Assembly: GCA_961205875.1 (NCBI GenBank)
Contig: OY540812.1
Span: forward strand, 6,944,001-7,008,000
Length of the DNA: 64,000 nucleotides
DNA from: Sialis fuliginosa
Lineage: Eukaryota > Arthropoda > Insecta > Megaloptera > Sialidae
Direction: 5' to 3'
The stretch's first letter is position 1; each line of letters begins with the position of its first letter. Positions 27,801 through 40,593 of the stretch are shown piece by piece. The notes below the pieces were generated by a model. It did no database searches. It was given only the letters and a program-made list of their open reading frames with translations, and had not been told where the DNA came from. The translations under genes and the position numbers were made by a program.

Positions 27801-30215
27801 AAATAATTTATAATGTAGTACAAGTACTAGAAAGTATTTGTAGAATTGAAATATGTCGTAACATCTGAATTTAAAATAACAATGCTGGATTATTCATTGC
27901 AGAGAAACAATCCACAGTTACTCCCAAGTTCCCGTACTACAAATCATTTATAATGTAGTACAAGTACTAGAAAGTATTTGTAGAATTGAAAAATGTCGTA
28001 ACATCTGAATTTAAAATAACAATGCTGGATTATCACTTATTGCTAAAATACAATCCACAGTTACTCCCAAGTTCCCGTACTACAAATCATTTATAATGTA
28101 GTACAAGTACTAGAAAGTATTTGTAGAATTGAAATATGTCGAAACATCTGAATTTAAAATAACAATGCTGGATTATTCATTGCAGAGAAACAATCCACAG
28201 TTACTCCCAAGTTCCCGTACTACAAATCATTTATAATGTAGTACAAGTACTAGAAAGTAATTGTAGAATTGAAAATTGTAATATCTGAAATAAAATCAAC
28301 AATGCCCGATCACTTAAAAATGTCGTAACATCTGAATTTAAAATAACAATGCTGGATTATCACTTATTGCAGAGATACAATCAACAACTACTCCCAAGTG
28401 CCCGTACTACAAATCATTTTTAATGTAGTACTAGTACTAGAAAGTATTTGTAGAATTGAAAAATGTAATATCTGAAATAAAATCAACATTGCCGGATCAC
28501 TTATTGCTGAGATACAATACACAGTTACTCCCAAGTTACCGTACTACAAATAATTTATAATGTAGTACAAGTACTAGAAAGTATTTGTAGAATTGAAATA
28601 TGTCGTAACATCTGAATTTAAAATAACAATGCTGGATTATTCATTGCAGAGAAACAATCCACAGTTACTCCCAAGTTCCCGTACTACAAATCATTTATAA
28701 TGTAGTACAAGTACTAGAAAGTATTTGTAGAATTGAAAAATGTCGTAACATCTGAATTTAAAATAACAATGCTGGATTATCACTTATTGCAGAGATACAA
28801 TCAACAACTACTCCCAAGTGCCCGTACTACAAATCATTTTTAATGTTGTACTAGTACTAGAAAGTAATTGTAAAATTGAAAAATGTAATATCTGAAATAA
28901 AATCAAGAATGCCGGATCACTTATTGCTGAAATACAATCCACAGTTACTCTCAAGTTCCCGTACTACAAATAATTTATAATGTAGTACAAGTACTAGAAA
29001 GTATTTGTAGAATTGAAATATGTCGTAACATCTGAATTTAAAATAACAATGCTGGATTATTCATTGCAGAGAAACAATCCACAGTTACTCCCAAGTTCCC
29101 GTACTACAAATCATTTATAATGTAGTACAAGTACTAGAAAGTATATGTAGAATTGAAAAATGTAATATCTGAAATAAAATCAACAATGCCGGATCACTTA
29201 TTGCTGAGATACAATACACAGTTATTTCCAAGTTACCGTACTACAAATAATGTTTAATGTAGTACAAGTACTAGAAAGTATTTGTAGAATTGAAAAATGT
29301 CGTAACATCTGAATTTAAAATAACAATGCTGGATTATCACTTATTGCAAAGATACAATCAACAACTACTCCCAAGTGCCCGTACTACAAATCATTTTTAA
29401 TGTAGTACTAGTACTAGAAAGTATTTGTAGAATTGAAAAATGAATTATCTGAAATAAAATCAACAATGCCGGATCACTTATTGCTGAGATACAATACACA
29501 GTTACTCCCAAGTTACCGTACTACAAATAATTTATAATGTAGTACAAGTACTAGAAAGTATTTGTAGAATTGAAATATGTCGTAACATCTGAATTTAAAA
29601 TAACAATGCTGGATTATTCATTGCAGAGAAACAATCCACAGTTACTCCCAAGTTCCCGTACTACAAATCATTTATAATGTAGTACAAGTACTAGAAAGTA
29701 ATTGTAGAATTGAAAATTGTAATATCTGAAATAAAATCAACAATGCCCGATCACTTAAAAATGTCGTAACATCTGAATTTAAAATAACAATGCTGGATTA
29801 TCACTTATTGCAGAGATACAATCAACAACTACTCCCAAGTGCCCGTACTACAAATCATTTTTAATGTAGTACTAGTACTAGAAAGTATTTGTAGAATTGA
29901 AAAATGTAATATCTGAAATAAAATCAACAATGCCGGATCACTTATTGCTGAGATACAATACACAGTTACGCCCAAGTTACCGTACTACAAATAATTTATA
30001 ATGTAGTACAAGTACTAGAAAGTATTTGTAGAATTGAAATATGTCGTAACATCTGAATTTAAAATAACAATGCTGGATTATTCATTGCAGAGAAACAATC
30101 CACAGTTACTCCCAAGTTCCCGTACTACAAATCATTTATAATGTAGTACAAGTACTAGAAAGTATTTGTAGAATTGAAAAATGTCGTAACATCTGAATTT
30201 AAAATAACAATGCTG
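21814..30215 (+). repeat. higher-order block, copy 2 (internally changed)
   Basis: This matches copy 1 with an offset of 10,077 bp up to about 25 kb. The offset is 8,964 bp around the marker AAGTTAACGTAC (16613/25577), 9,246 bp around AATGCCCGATCACTTAAAAA (19057/28303), and about 8,415 bp by 29746. The steps show losses and gains of whole monomers between otherwise near-identical copies. The right limit is approximate. Confidence 0.75.
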
Positions 30216-31933
30216 GATTATCACTTATTGCAGAGATACAATCAACAACTACTCCCAAGTGCCCGTACTACAAATCATTTTTAATGTAGTACTAGTACTA
30301 GAAAGTAATTGTAGAATTGAAAAATGTAATATCTGAAATAAAATCAACAATGCCGGATCACTTATTGCTGAAATACAATCCACAGTTACTCTCAAGTTCC
30401 CGTACTACAAATAATTTATAATGTAGTACAAGTACTAGAAAGTATTTGTAGAATTGAAATATGTCGTAACATCTGAATTTAAAATAACAATGCTGGATTA
30501 TTCATTGCAGAGAAACAATCCACAGTTACTCCCAAGTTCCCGTACTACAAATCATTTATAATGTAGTACAAGTACTAGAAAGTATTTGTAGAATTGAAAA
30601 ATGTCGTAACATCTGAATTTAAAATAACAATGCTGGATTATCACTTATTGCAAAGATACAATCAACAACTACTCCCAAGTGCCCGTACTACAAATCATTT
30701 TTAATGTAGTACTAGTACTAGAAAGTATTTGTAGAATTGAAAAATGAATTATCTGAAATAAAATCAACAATGCCGGATCACTTATTGCTGAAATACAATC
30801 CACAGTTACTCCCAAGTTCCCGTACTACAAATCATTTATAATGTAGTACAAGTACTAGAAAGTATTTGTAGAATTGAAATATGTCGTAACATCTGAATTT
30901 AAAATAACAATGCTGGATTATTCATTGCAGAGAAACAATCCACAGTTACTCCCAAGTTCCCGTACTACAAATCATTTATAATGTAGTACAAGTACTAGAA
31001 AGTATATGTAGAATTGAAAATTGTAATATCTGAAATAAAATCAACAATGCCGGATCACTTATTGCTGAGATACAATACACAGTTACTCCCAAGTTACCGT
31101 ACTACAAATAATTTATAATGTAGTACAAGTACTAGAAAGTATTTGTAGAATTGAAAAATGTCGTAACATCTGAATTTAAATTCAACAATGCCGGATCACT
31201 TATTGCTGAAATACAATCCACAGTTACTCCCAAGTTCCCGTACTACAAATCATTTATAATGTAGTACAAGTACTAAAAAGTATTTGTAGAATTGAAATAT
31301 GTCGTAACATCTGAATTTAAAATAACAATGCTGGATTATTCATTGCAGAGAAACAATCCACAGTTACTCCCAAGTTCCCGTACTACTAATCATTTATAAT
31401 GTAGTACAAGTACTAGAAAGTATATGTAGAATTGAAAAATGTAATATCTGAAATAAAATCAACAATGCCGGATCACTTATTGCTGAGATACAATACACAG
31501 TTACTCCCAAGTTACCGTACTACAAATAATTTATAATGTAGTACAAGTACTAGAAAGTATATGTAGAATTGAAAAATGTCGTAACATCTGAATTTAAAAT
31601 CAACAATGCCGGATCACTTATTGCTGAGATACAATACACAGTTACTCCCAAGTTCCCGTACTACAAATCATTTATAATGTAGTACAAGTACTAGAAAGTA
31701 TTTGTAGAATTGAAAAATGTCGTAACATCTGAATTTAAAATAACAATGCTGGATTATCACTTATTGCTGAGATACAATCCACAGTTACTCCCAAGTTACC
31801 GTACTACAAATCATTTATAATGTAGTACAAGTACCAGAAAGTATTTGTAGAATTGAAAGATGGAACATCTGAATTTAAAATAACAAATTTTTTATAATGT
31901 AGTGCAAGTACTAGAAAGTAATTGTACAATTGA

Positions 31934-32125
31934 AATTTAAAAAAAAATACATTTCTTTTTAAATGTTTTATTTTAATTTGTAAACAGGGTGTATTAAATA
32001 CAACTTCAGAAAAACACAGTAGTACAAAATATAACGTGGTAACATAGTAAAACATTCATGTCACATTTTTGCACTAACAATAAGTTAAAATTAATAATCA
32101 TTTTTATATATTGCACAAGAAATAC
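31934..32125 (+). repeat. right copy of array-flanking repeat
   Basis: A direct copy of 7748-7913. The shared blocks are TTAATTTGTAAACAGGGTG, TATTAAATAC, GTAACATAGT, CTAACAATAAG, and ATATTGCACAAGAAATA. A further degenerate monomer piece follows at about 32178-32210 (CCCGTACTACGATATC, then GTAAGTACAAG). So the order monomers, flank, monomers, flank, monomer remnant can be read across the locus. Confidence 0.75.
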
Positions 32126-32210
32126 TTAATAGTTGTTCAGATGAAACCTGTCTCTATTTCATTTTTGACAGTATTTCACCCGTACTACGATATCTTTTTA
32201 ACGTAAGTAC

Positions 32211-33787
32211 AAGGGTAATACTGGCAACAAGATATTAATTCAATACAAGTACCTTCGATAGTTAGTGAACTTACCTGCACACTTTTTCACACCGAACTGA
32301 TTTTGCAGGATCTCTTACCGATTATTTATACCAAAAAATATCCTAATTCTGGTTGCAATGTGCTGGTTCGTCGGGGATGTTAATCCTTTAGAGCGGATTA
32401 TGTATGCGCATATCTGGTGACATCGTTATATTATTCATATCTTTATTTGTTATTATAAATGAACCGTTACCTTCAAGAATTTTTGGTAGGTAGTTACCTA
32501 TACATAACTATTGGAATTATTGTAAAATTATTGATCTTACAATTAGAACATAAATTTTGATTTTTACAAAGTAATTCGAATTCACATAGCATTTATCTTA
32601 TAGGTTTACTTTTAATTAATATTATTTCGTTGTTTTTAAGAGTAATGGGTCTGTGACACAACACTCTAATTTAAATAATTTTTTGATAAAATGCTATAAA
32701 ATTTACTGTCTAAAAAAATTTGCAAGTGTGGATCTAGCCCCGCGTATTAGTATCCCGTACCGTATTGTTTTTACATTTTAATACATTGTTTTATTTTGTA
32801 TTGCACGTTTGAACTAAAGCAACGGCAGTATAGATAAAACACACTTTACAGATTTAAAATTTAAGGAAAGTTATGAAGCATTATAAAGAAGTGCAGTTAC
32901 TATAAGTAATTAAAATTATATGATTTATAAATAAGCAGTATTTATGAAAAATACATAAATATTCGTATTTGGTTTTTTCTTCTTCAGTATTTAGATGTCT
33001 AGTAGGTAAATACATTTTTCAAATTTCAACTACAGTTTCGAAAATTGTAGGATTTAATATGATTAAACATCTTAGACTAAAAATGTACCGTTTAATCAAA
33101 ATATTGATTTACAAAAAGTATTGCTAATAATGAGATTTCTTCATAATACTACATGAATTAAAATTGTAAAATCACATGACATGTAAATATCATTGTTCAA
33201 GATAATAAATACTTATACTTAAAAAATACACGAGAACAATTTTATTATTACTTAAAATAAAAAATTATATAAATAAATAAATAGATTTGTATTTCCCGCC
33301 ACCGGTTTTAGTTGTCACAGTTGACACTAGATGGACAATACAATTATTAAAATTGATGCAACATTTTTTAACATTATATGTCGCTTCTATTTATAAAAAA
33401 GGCGGAAAAATGCATTCTCACATCAATCATAAAATAACCAAAACTTTTCGATGGGGTAGAGTGAAAATTCCAAATATTATCCTTACCTCCTTACGTTATT
33501 AGTTAGTTATTATTCTAAAGCCCTATAGTTCATATCACCAAAGAAAACCTGTTCGGCAATACTAATATGATTTGCAATGCTTAGTCCGGTCATCTTTCAT
33601 GAAATACACAATACTCGTATATTTCGCTCTTTTAGATAGATAGATCTCTATGAATAACATACTAGTATTTACACGTGGTCTGAACACAACTCTATCAGTA
33701 ATGAAATGTCAAAACTCCACATGAAGTTTTGTGGCAATTTTGACTGATAAACAAATTGAAAATTGTAAAAGGTACCTATTTTTTTAT
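32211..33787. other. intergenic DNA upstream of the fucose synthase gene
   Basis: I see no gene here. The AT-rich stretch lacks a supported exon or a recognised repeat. Because the fucose synthase ATG directly follows an acceptor-like TTTTTTAG, an untranslated first exon and the promoter are expected in this stretch, but I cannot place them. Confidence 0.45.
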
Positions 33788-33837
33788 AAAGGAGGTGTGC
33801 AGATAAATAAAACTGACCTTATCTGCCCGCTTCCTTT
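33788..33837. repeat. inverted repeat before the fucose synthase start
   Basis: AAAGGAGGTGTGCAGATAA (33788-33806) and TTATCTGCCCGCTTCCTTT (33819-33837) pair at 16 of 19 positions around a 12-base loop. The pair lies 63 bp before the first coding exon, probably in a 5' UTR intron. Confidence 0.6.
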
Positions 33838-33900
33838 ATTAAATATATCATCTGGTGTAATTTTAAGTACATTGATAATAATATTATAATCATTTTTTAG

Positions 33901-35792
<1,892 letters not shown>

Positions 35793-35846
35793 TATTATTA
35801 TTATTTATTTAAATAATAATTATTAAAGTGTATTATGACCACTGTA

Positions 35847-35852
35847 AATAAA
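35847..35852 (+). terminator. polyadenylation signal of the fucose synthase gene
   Basis: AATAAA lies 55 bases after the stop codon, in an AT-rich 3' UTR. A hAT MITE begins 66 bases further on. Confidence 0.6.
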
Positions 35853-35917
35853 AATATTTTATTTTTATGTATTATCTTTATTTCTTTTATCTATATTTAG
35901 AAATATTTAGAAACAAC

Positions 35918-36175
35918 CAGGGCCGTAACTACCACCGGGGCAGCCGCAGAGTAAAAATTGGAGGAAGTAAATAAATAGGAAAAATTGGGGAAATTAAGAG
36001 TAAAAAAAAAAGGTTTTCCGTTATTGCTTAATTTTCAATTGAATGACCTTTTTTTTAGTAATAAGGAGTAGACTAACTACAGTTAAAAAAAAGGTCTTTC
36101 AATTCAAAATTATAATAATTATTTTTTAAAATTTTGCATATTTTAGGGGCCCCTGAGCTTCTAGTTACGGCCCTG
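35918..36175. mobile_element. hAT MITE with perfect 8-bp target duplication
   Basis: A 258-bp element. The left end is CAGGGCCGTAACTACC and the right end is CTAGTTACGGCCCTG. It is flanked on both sides by the direct repeat GAAACAAC (35910-35917 and 36176-36183). An 8-bp duplication and CAGGG ends fit the hAT superfamily. It encodes no transposase; an open frame over its right end is not a gene. Confidence 0.9.
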
Positions 36176-37147
36176 GAAACAACCCCTTGCAGGGTTCTAA
36201 AGATGCAAAAGGGAACTACATGCAAGTCAACAAGGTCGCCAAAAAAATGTTTTAGGTGTCTTAGCAGGAAAGGGCCTGTGATAAGACGTGGGGGACATGG
36301 TTTACTTATAAATTTAAACTGCTATATATTACACATATATGTATGTATGTATATCTTGAAAATATAGTACATAAAACAACTTATGAAAGTTCCGAAACTG
36401 TTTTGTTAAAAGTCATACAAAAAATTATTTAATAACTTTTTTTTTCATAGAATTAAACACCGTAATAAAAAATATAAATTTCCGTTTGAAAAAATAAATA
36501 AAGTTGACCTTGAGAATGTCCATTGAATCTAGTAGCGGATTTTCCAATAGGCTGAGTACTACTGAGTAGGCTATATAGTCGCTATAGACTAAAGCGACAG
36601 ATTTTAGTGGGCAACACAATTTCAGAGAAGACGAAAAAAGGTAAAGGTAATTTATGTAAATCTTGTATAAATGGAAAATTTCAGCGACGTCGAAAAAAAA
36701 TCATCAAAAAAGGATTTTTTTCCCCGCCCTTACCCTATAGACGACAAAATTGACCTAATCAAAAACAAATAGTGTCATTTTATTTTCCTCCGAAAACCTA
36801 ACAACTTTTATTTGAAACATTTTATTTAGATGCATACCTTCTAAAATATTGGGGTAATGCATTTTCAAATGAAAATACAGTGTATGCCTTACCTTTATTA
36901 ACAAAATTAACATATTATTTACTTCAGGTATGTAAAGTATGTATTAAAATTTTACATATAATGGTACCTAGATTTATTGGTTGTTAATTGAATAAAATCT
37001 TATTGTCATTTCTCAATAGGACACTTGAAATTCTATTTTGTTACTTACAAATAAACTTGTTGACGACGGTAAGTTTATTGTTAATTGCAAAATTGAAGAA
37101 CTATGGTTTTTACAAATATTGTAGTTTGTCTTATGTACAGTGAAATG

Positions 37148-37589
37148 CAGAAGTGGTCGATCAGTCTTCATTCGAATTCGCGTATCACAAACTTAGTAGG
37201 CTCCTCCCATTTGATTATTATAATATTTAAATCATTTCTCCATGTGCCAAACAAAGACCGATATTTTGAAACTCATTTGCTAGATAAAGAACTCTTCGTT
37301 TATAGTACTCATATATATTTATGCGATTAAATTATTATGTAATCTACTGAAAATAGTATAAGTAAATTTTGTGACAATAAATATTTGAAATTCCGAATTT
37401 TAGTATTTAATTAAATATGTTAAACTTGATATAAAATTAATTAATGAAATGGACGTATATTTGTATTTTTATTTAAAATGATGTAACAATTTAAACTCAG
37501 CCCTAGAAAAAGATAATCGATAATGTTTGTCTTAATATTTCGAATCTGTTATAAGCGATTCTGATCTTTAAGTTGGCAGATGACTTCTG
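37148..37589 (+). repeat. dispersed repeat, copy A
   Basis: This matches 55585-55941 along nearly its whole length in the same orientation, including CCATTTGATTATTATAATAT, TGAAACTCATTTGCTAGATA and ATGCGATTAAATTATTATGT. Both copies begin CAGAAGTGGTCGA and end with ACTTCTG, so CAGAAGT forms a short terminal inverted repeat. That suggests a small DNA element, but no target duplication is clear. Confidence 0.65.
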
Positions 37590-38658
37590 AAACACATAGT
37601 CACCCATAGTACTTACATTAACCGTGTCTCTCCAACTATTTTTATAGGTAAATGCTACAAGTTGAGTAAACATTTTTGTATTTTAATTTACGGTCTTGAA
37701 TATGTATACAAAAAAAAATCAACTGTATTTTGTTTATATCTACATGTAGATGTTGGCTATTTATTATAAAAAATAACGATAATAGACAATTGTTTATAAA
37801 TAAAAATAACTGTAAAATACACTTGTCTGCAAAACCAGTTTTGCCAGCTAGGTAATCAATTTTTTCTTTTTCAAGGAAAAAACGAAGGAACAAAGTTTCG
37901 ACAGTAGAAATTTAGCAATAATTATAATAAAAATACTCTAAGAATTGTATTAATACAAATACCTATATCATTCAATTTATTTTTAAATAATAAGTAAATA
38001 AATAAATCTTTTCGATGTAAAATAAGGTTTTAAGTAATTATACGTTTTTTAATAATAAACAAAATTATAAAAATATATTGCCTTTTCTGCCTTATTTACA
38101 AAAACAAAAATAAAATGCATTATAATTTTAAACATATATTTGATTATATTAGGTAAAATAGCGTATAAATAATATTATACATTATTAATAATTAATATTT
38201 TTTATATATTATACATAATTAATTAATTAATACAATTAACAATGATATATTGTTCTATGTTCAATATCAGTTTAGAAGTTTTGCATTTAATTAGATATTG
38301 AACTACTGATGGATATCAATTCGATTAATGTTTGTTTTTATTTAAAAAAATGTGCATTGAACTATCCATTATATGCATAATTAGTATTGCTTGACATTTG
38401 TTATTACACACAGGAAAAACCTAGTGAGTAAGCATCTATGTAGATATATTTACAATTACTACTTATGATATATATGTATATTATATATATGTTAACATTT
38501 ATATAAATATCATAAAACAACACTAACAATTAAATAAATAATTCCATTCTTCGGGAAAGAAATAAAATGTACGGAGAAAAAAGAAGACATTTCAATTTTC
38601 TTTAGACTTTCGTGATTGTTGCCCATATAAATAAAATGTTCTGCTTGTTGTTGACGAT

Positions 38659-38721
38659 GTATTTTCTTGACGTTTCGACTCTCTTGTCGGAGTTTTCTTC
38701 AGAAGTTGAGTAAGAAAATAC
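38659..38721 (-). ncRNA. hammerhead-like ribozyme motif (Penelope-type, tentative)
   Basis: On the minus strand the order is a stem strand GTATTTTCTT, then CTGAAGA, a small hairpin ACTC/GAGT, CGAAAC, GTC, then AAGAAAATAC, which pairs perfectly with the first strand. CTGA(T/A)GA, a hairpin and CGAAAC is the layout of the hammerhead core, and such motifs accompany Penelope-like retroelements in many animals. The core has A where the classic form has T (CTGATGA), stem I is not clear, and no reverse transcriptase is nearby. Activity is unproven. Confidence 0.35.
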
Positions 38722-39462
38722 GACAACGTGGACAGCCCGAAAATTTAGTTCATATTATAGAATAGACATATAATCTTATCTTATTTCTTCCAAAAATATG
38801 TCAAGATTAGAATAATATCAAATAACTTTGACCTTCTCGATGTAACTTTGTTTGGACTATTTAATATTAAAATTAATGTTTATTTTACTAAATATTTGTA
38901 ACAATAACAATTTAATTATATTTTATTTCAAAATAACTTGTATTTGTCAAATTGGGTTATCCAAATTTAAAGTGTATTAAAATAAAAATTTCCGCGAGAC
39001 ATATAAATCCGTCCTATTTTTGAATACAAAATAATTAATGTGGTAATTCCAACAACTAACTATGTATACAATACATTACCTATGGACCTTGAAATCAAGA
39101 TGATTAAAATACAGTATGATTACCTTAATATTTATACCTGGAGTAAAATATGACTATAATTCATGTTATTTCAGAAACATCCAAATATTTGGATCTTGGC
39201 TTCTGGGTATAAGCCGCGTCAGTTGAATATTTAGAAACCTAGATTCATTTCAGGATCACAGTGGAAGCCTATAAGCTTGTATCCAAATATTTACTTTTCT
39301 TTTAATATTGCCACAATTTGTATGTACAATTTTTGGATAAAAATTTGACGATTGATCTAATTTTACTATCTGATCGAAATTGTAATCTATTAATTATTTG
39401 TAAAAATAAAAACTTTTATTGGTGTTTATGGCAAAATCAGAAGACAGTTTCGATCTGACAAT

Positions 39463-39917
39463 AAAGGACCCCGCACCCAATCAATGGAATTTAGTTCCCA
39501 ACCAAATTTGCTGAAACTAGTATATGTTATTCGTTATGACCTCCTGATCAAAAGTCTTAATGACCACAAGGTCCAAAAATCAATAGTTTTCGAGGTTCAA
39601 AAGTTCGATTTTTAGTGAACAACGAAATCGGGTTTACGACCTTTTTTTTTAATCAGTATACTTGTCAATTCAATACTACTATCGCCTTCACATCCACGCC
39701 AACATGTTTACAGTTACACGTATATTAAAATCGTAAACTTGATTTCGTCGTTCACTTGCATGCAAAAATGTTTGAAGTTCTGTATCTCGAAAACCATTGA
39801 TTTTTGGACCTTGTGTTCATTGAGACTTTTGATCAGGAGGTCATAATGAATAACATACTACAGTTTCAGCAAATTTGGCCGGGAACTAAATTCCATTGAT
39901 TGTGTTCGGGGTCCTTT
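39463..39917. mobile_element. 455-bp foldback MITE
   Basis: The two arms are inverted copies over about 180 bases each. The ends are AAAGGACCCCGCACCCAATC and GTGTTCGGGGTCCTTT. Further in, GGAATTTAGTTCCC, TTTGCTGAAACT, GACCTCCTGATCAAAAGTCT and GGTCCAAAAATCAATAG each have an inverse partner. No clear target duplication and no coding content. Confidence 0.75.
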
Positions 39918-40105
39918 GTATCATGTTTGTTTATTATTTACCTGAGTAAACATTACCGTTTATTGGGACCAATTGTTAATCCTCTGCAAATAAAAAGAAA
40001 TTATCAACTTAAATTCTATAATAACTACTGTTATTATGAAAACGATAAAAGTATTGACAATCCTTTAAAACCGAGACTCTGTGAAACCCTCGACGAGACT
40101 TAATT

Positions 40106-40230
40106 GATATCTCGTCAATATTTCATATCGTCTCGATTCGTTAAAATTTATGTGATATCGTCTCGTTCGAATTTAAGCCAATGTCGTCTCGGTTTCCATC
40201 GAGGAAAATCTCGCCCAGGCGCGGGCGTGA
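40106..40230. repeat. CGTCTCG-repeat patch with a GC-rich end
   Basis: CGTCTCG occurs at 40129, 40159 and 40185, with partial copies at about 40091-40115 (CGACGAGAC, ATCTCGTC) and 40207 (AATCTCGCC). It ends in the GC-rich CCCAGGCGCGGGCG. It contrasts with the AT-rich surroundings and may be the end of an unrecognised transposon. Confidence 0.4.
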
Positions 40231-40507
40231 TATTTCTATAAAATGTTAAAATATTTATTATATAACATATCTCTTTTTATTAATTAAATTATCTACATTT
40301 CTTCATAAAAAAACTTGCTTTGATTTGAATTAGGAATGTTTATTTATAAATATATACCTATGTGTAAATAATATGTAACCATGCTGTATGTACAAATATT
40401 TACAATTATAATAGTCAAAACTGTTTTCCATGCATTGATTTAGCATAATGTCAAGTTTGAGGGGGAATAACGCATCTCATGAAAAATGATCAAAGTACTT
40501 ATACTGG

Positions 40508-40572
40508 TTTAAATTCATCCAAACAACTTATTTTAAATCAGTTGGTTGCAAGCATAACTAGAGAAACAGTCA
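40508..40572 (+). promoter_or_regulatory. likely core promoter of the first Kazal gene
   Basis: TCAGT at 40538-40542 matches the arthropod initiator. TTTAAAT at 40508-40514 sits about 30 bases upstream, in TATA position. AGTCA at 40568 fits the downstream promoter element but lies one base off the usual spacing. The TCAGTTGGTT and ACAGTCAAAC blocks are kept at the same spacing before the second Kazal gene. Confidence 0.4.
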
Positions 40573-40593
40573 AACAAACAAAAATTCCTCATC

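Larger units (their letters stand above)
7914..31933 (+). repeat. 24-kb satellite array, monomer about 137 bp
   Basis: About 175 head-to-tail monomers. The period measured between successive CCGGATCACT blocks (8941 and 9078) is 137 bp. A typical unit runs CAATGCCGGATCACTTATTG, GAGATACAATCCACAG, TTACTCCCAAGTTACCGTAC, TACAAATCATTTATAATG, TAGTACAAGTACTAGAAAG, then GTAGAATTG and a variable tail (TGTAATATCTGAAATAAAA or TGTCGTAACATCTGAATTT). Monomer types alternate: GCCGGATCACTTATT, GCTGGATTATTCATT, and one with TTATCACTTATTGC plus AAGTGCCCGTAC. Units near the edges are more varied than those in the core. Open frames inside it come from the repeat, not from a gene. No transposon interrupts the core. 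Confidence 0.97.
36184..40507. other. intergenic DNA with repeat copies
   Basis: No gene is supported. The stretch holds a transposon-like GC-richer patch at about 36525-36630 (AGTAGCGGATTTTCC to TTTTAGTGGGCAAC), plus the separately listed repeats at 37148-37589, 38659-38721, 39463-39917 and 40106-40230. The remainder is AT-rich and featureless. Confidence 0.5.

Noticed and set aside
7914-31933. CRISPR-like array
   Set aside because: Units are continuous 137-bp repeats with no unique spacers, the DNA is clearly an insect nuclear genome, and no cas genes are present.
33287-33502. 71-codon frame upstream of the fucose synthase gene
   Set aside because: No family resemblance, no splice context that joins it to the fucose synthase frame, and the start of that protein is already complete at 33901.
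36134-36367. 77-codon frame with several Cys and Arg
   Set aside because: It begins within the hAT MITE end and runs into flanking DNA, so it cannot be an ancestral gene.
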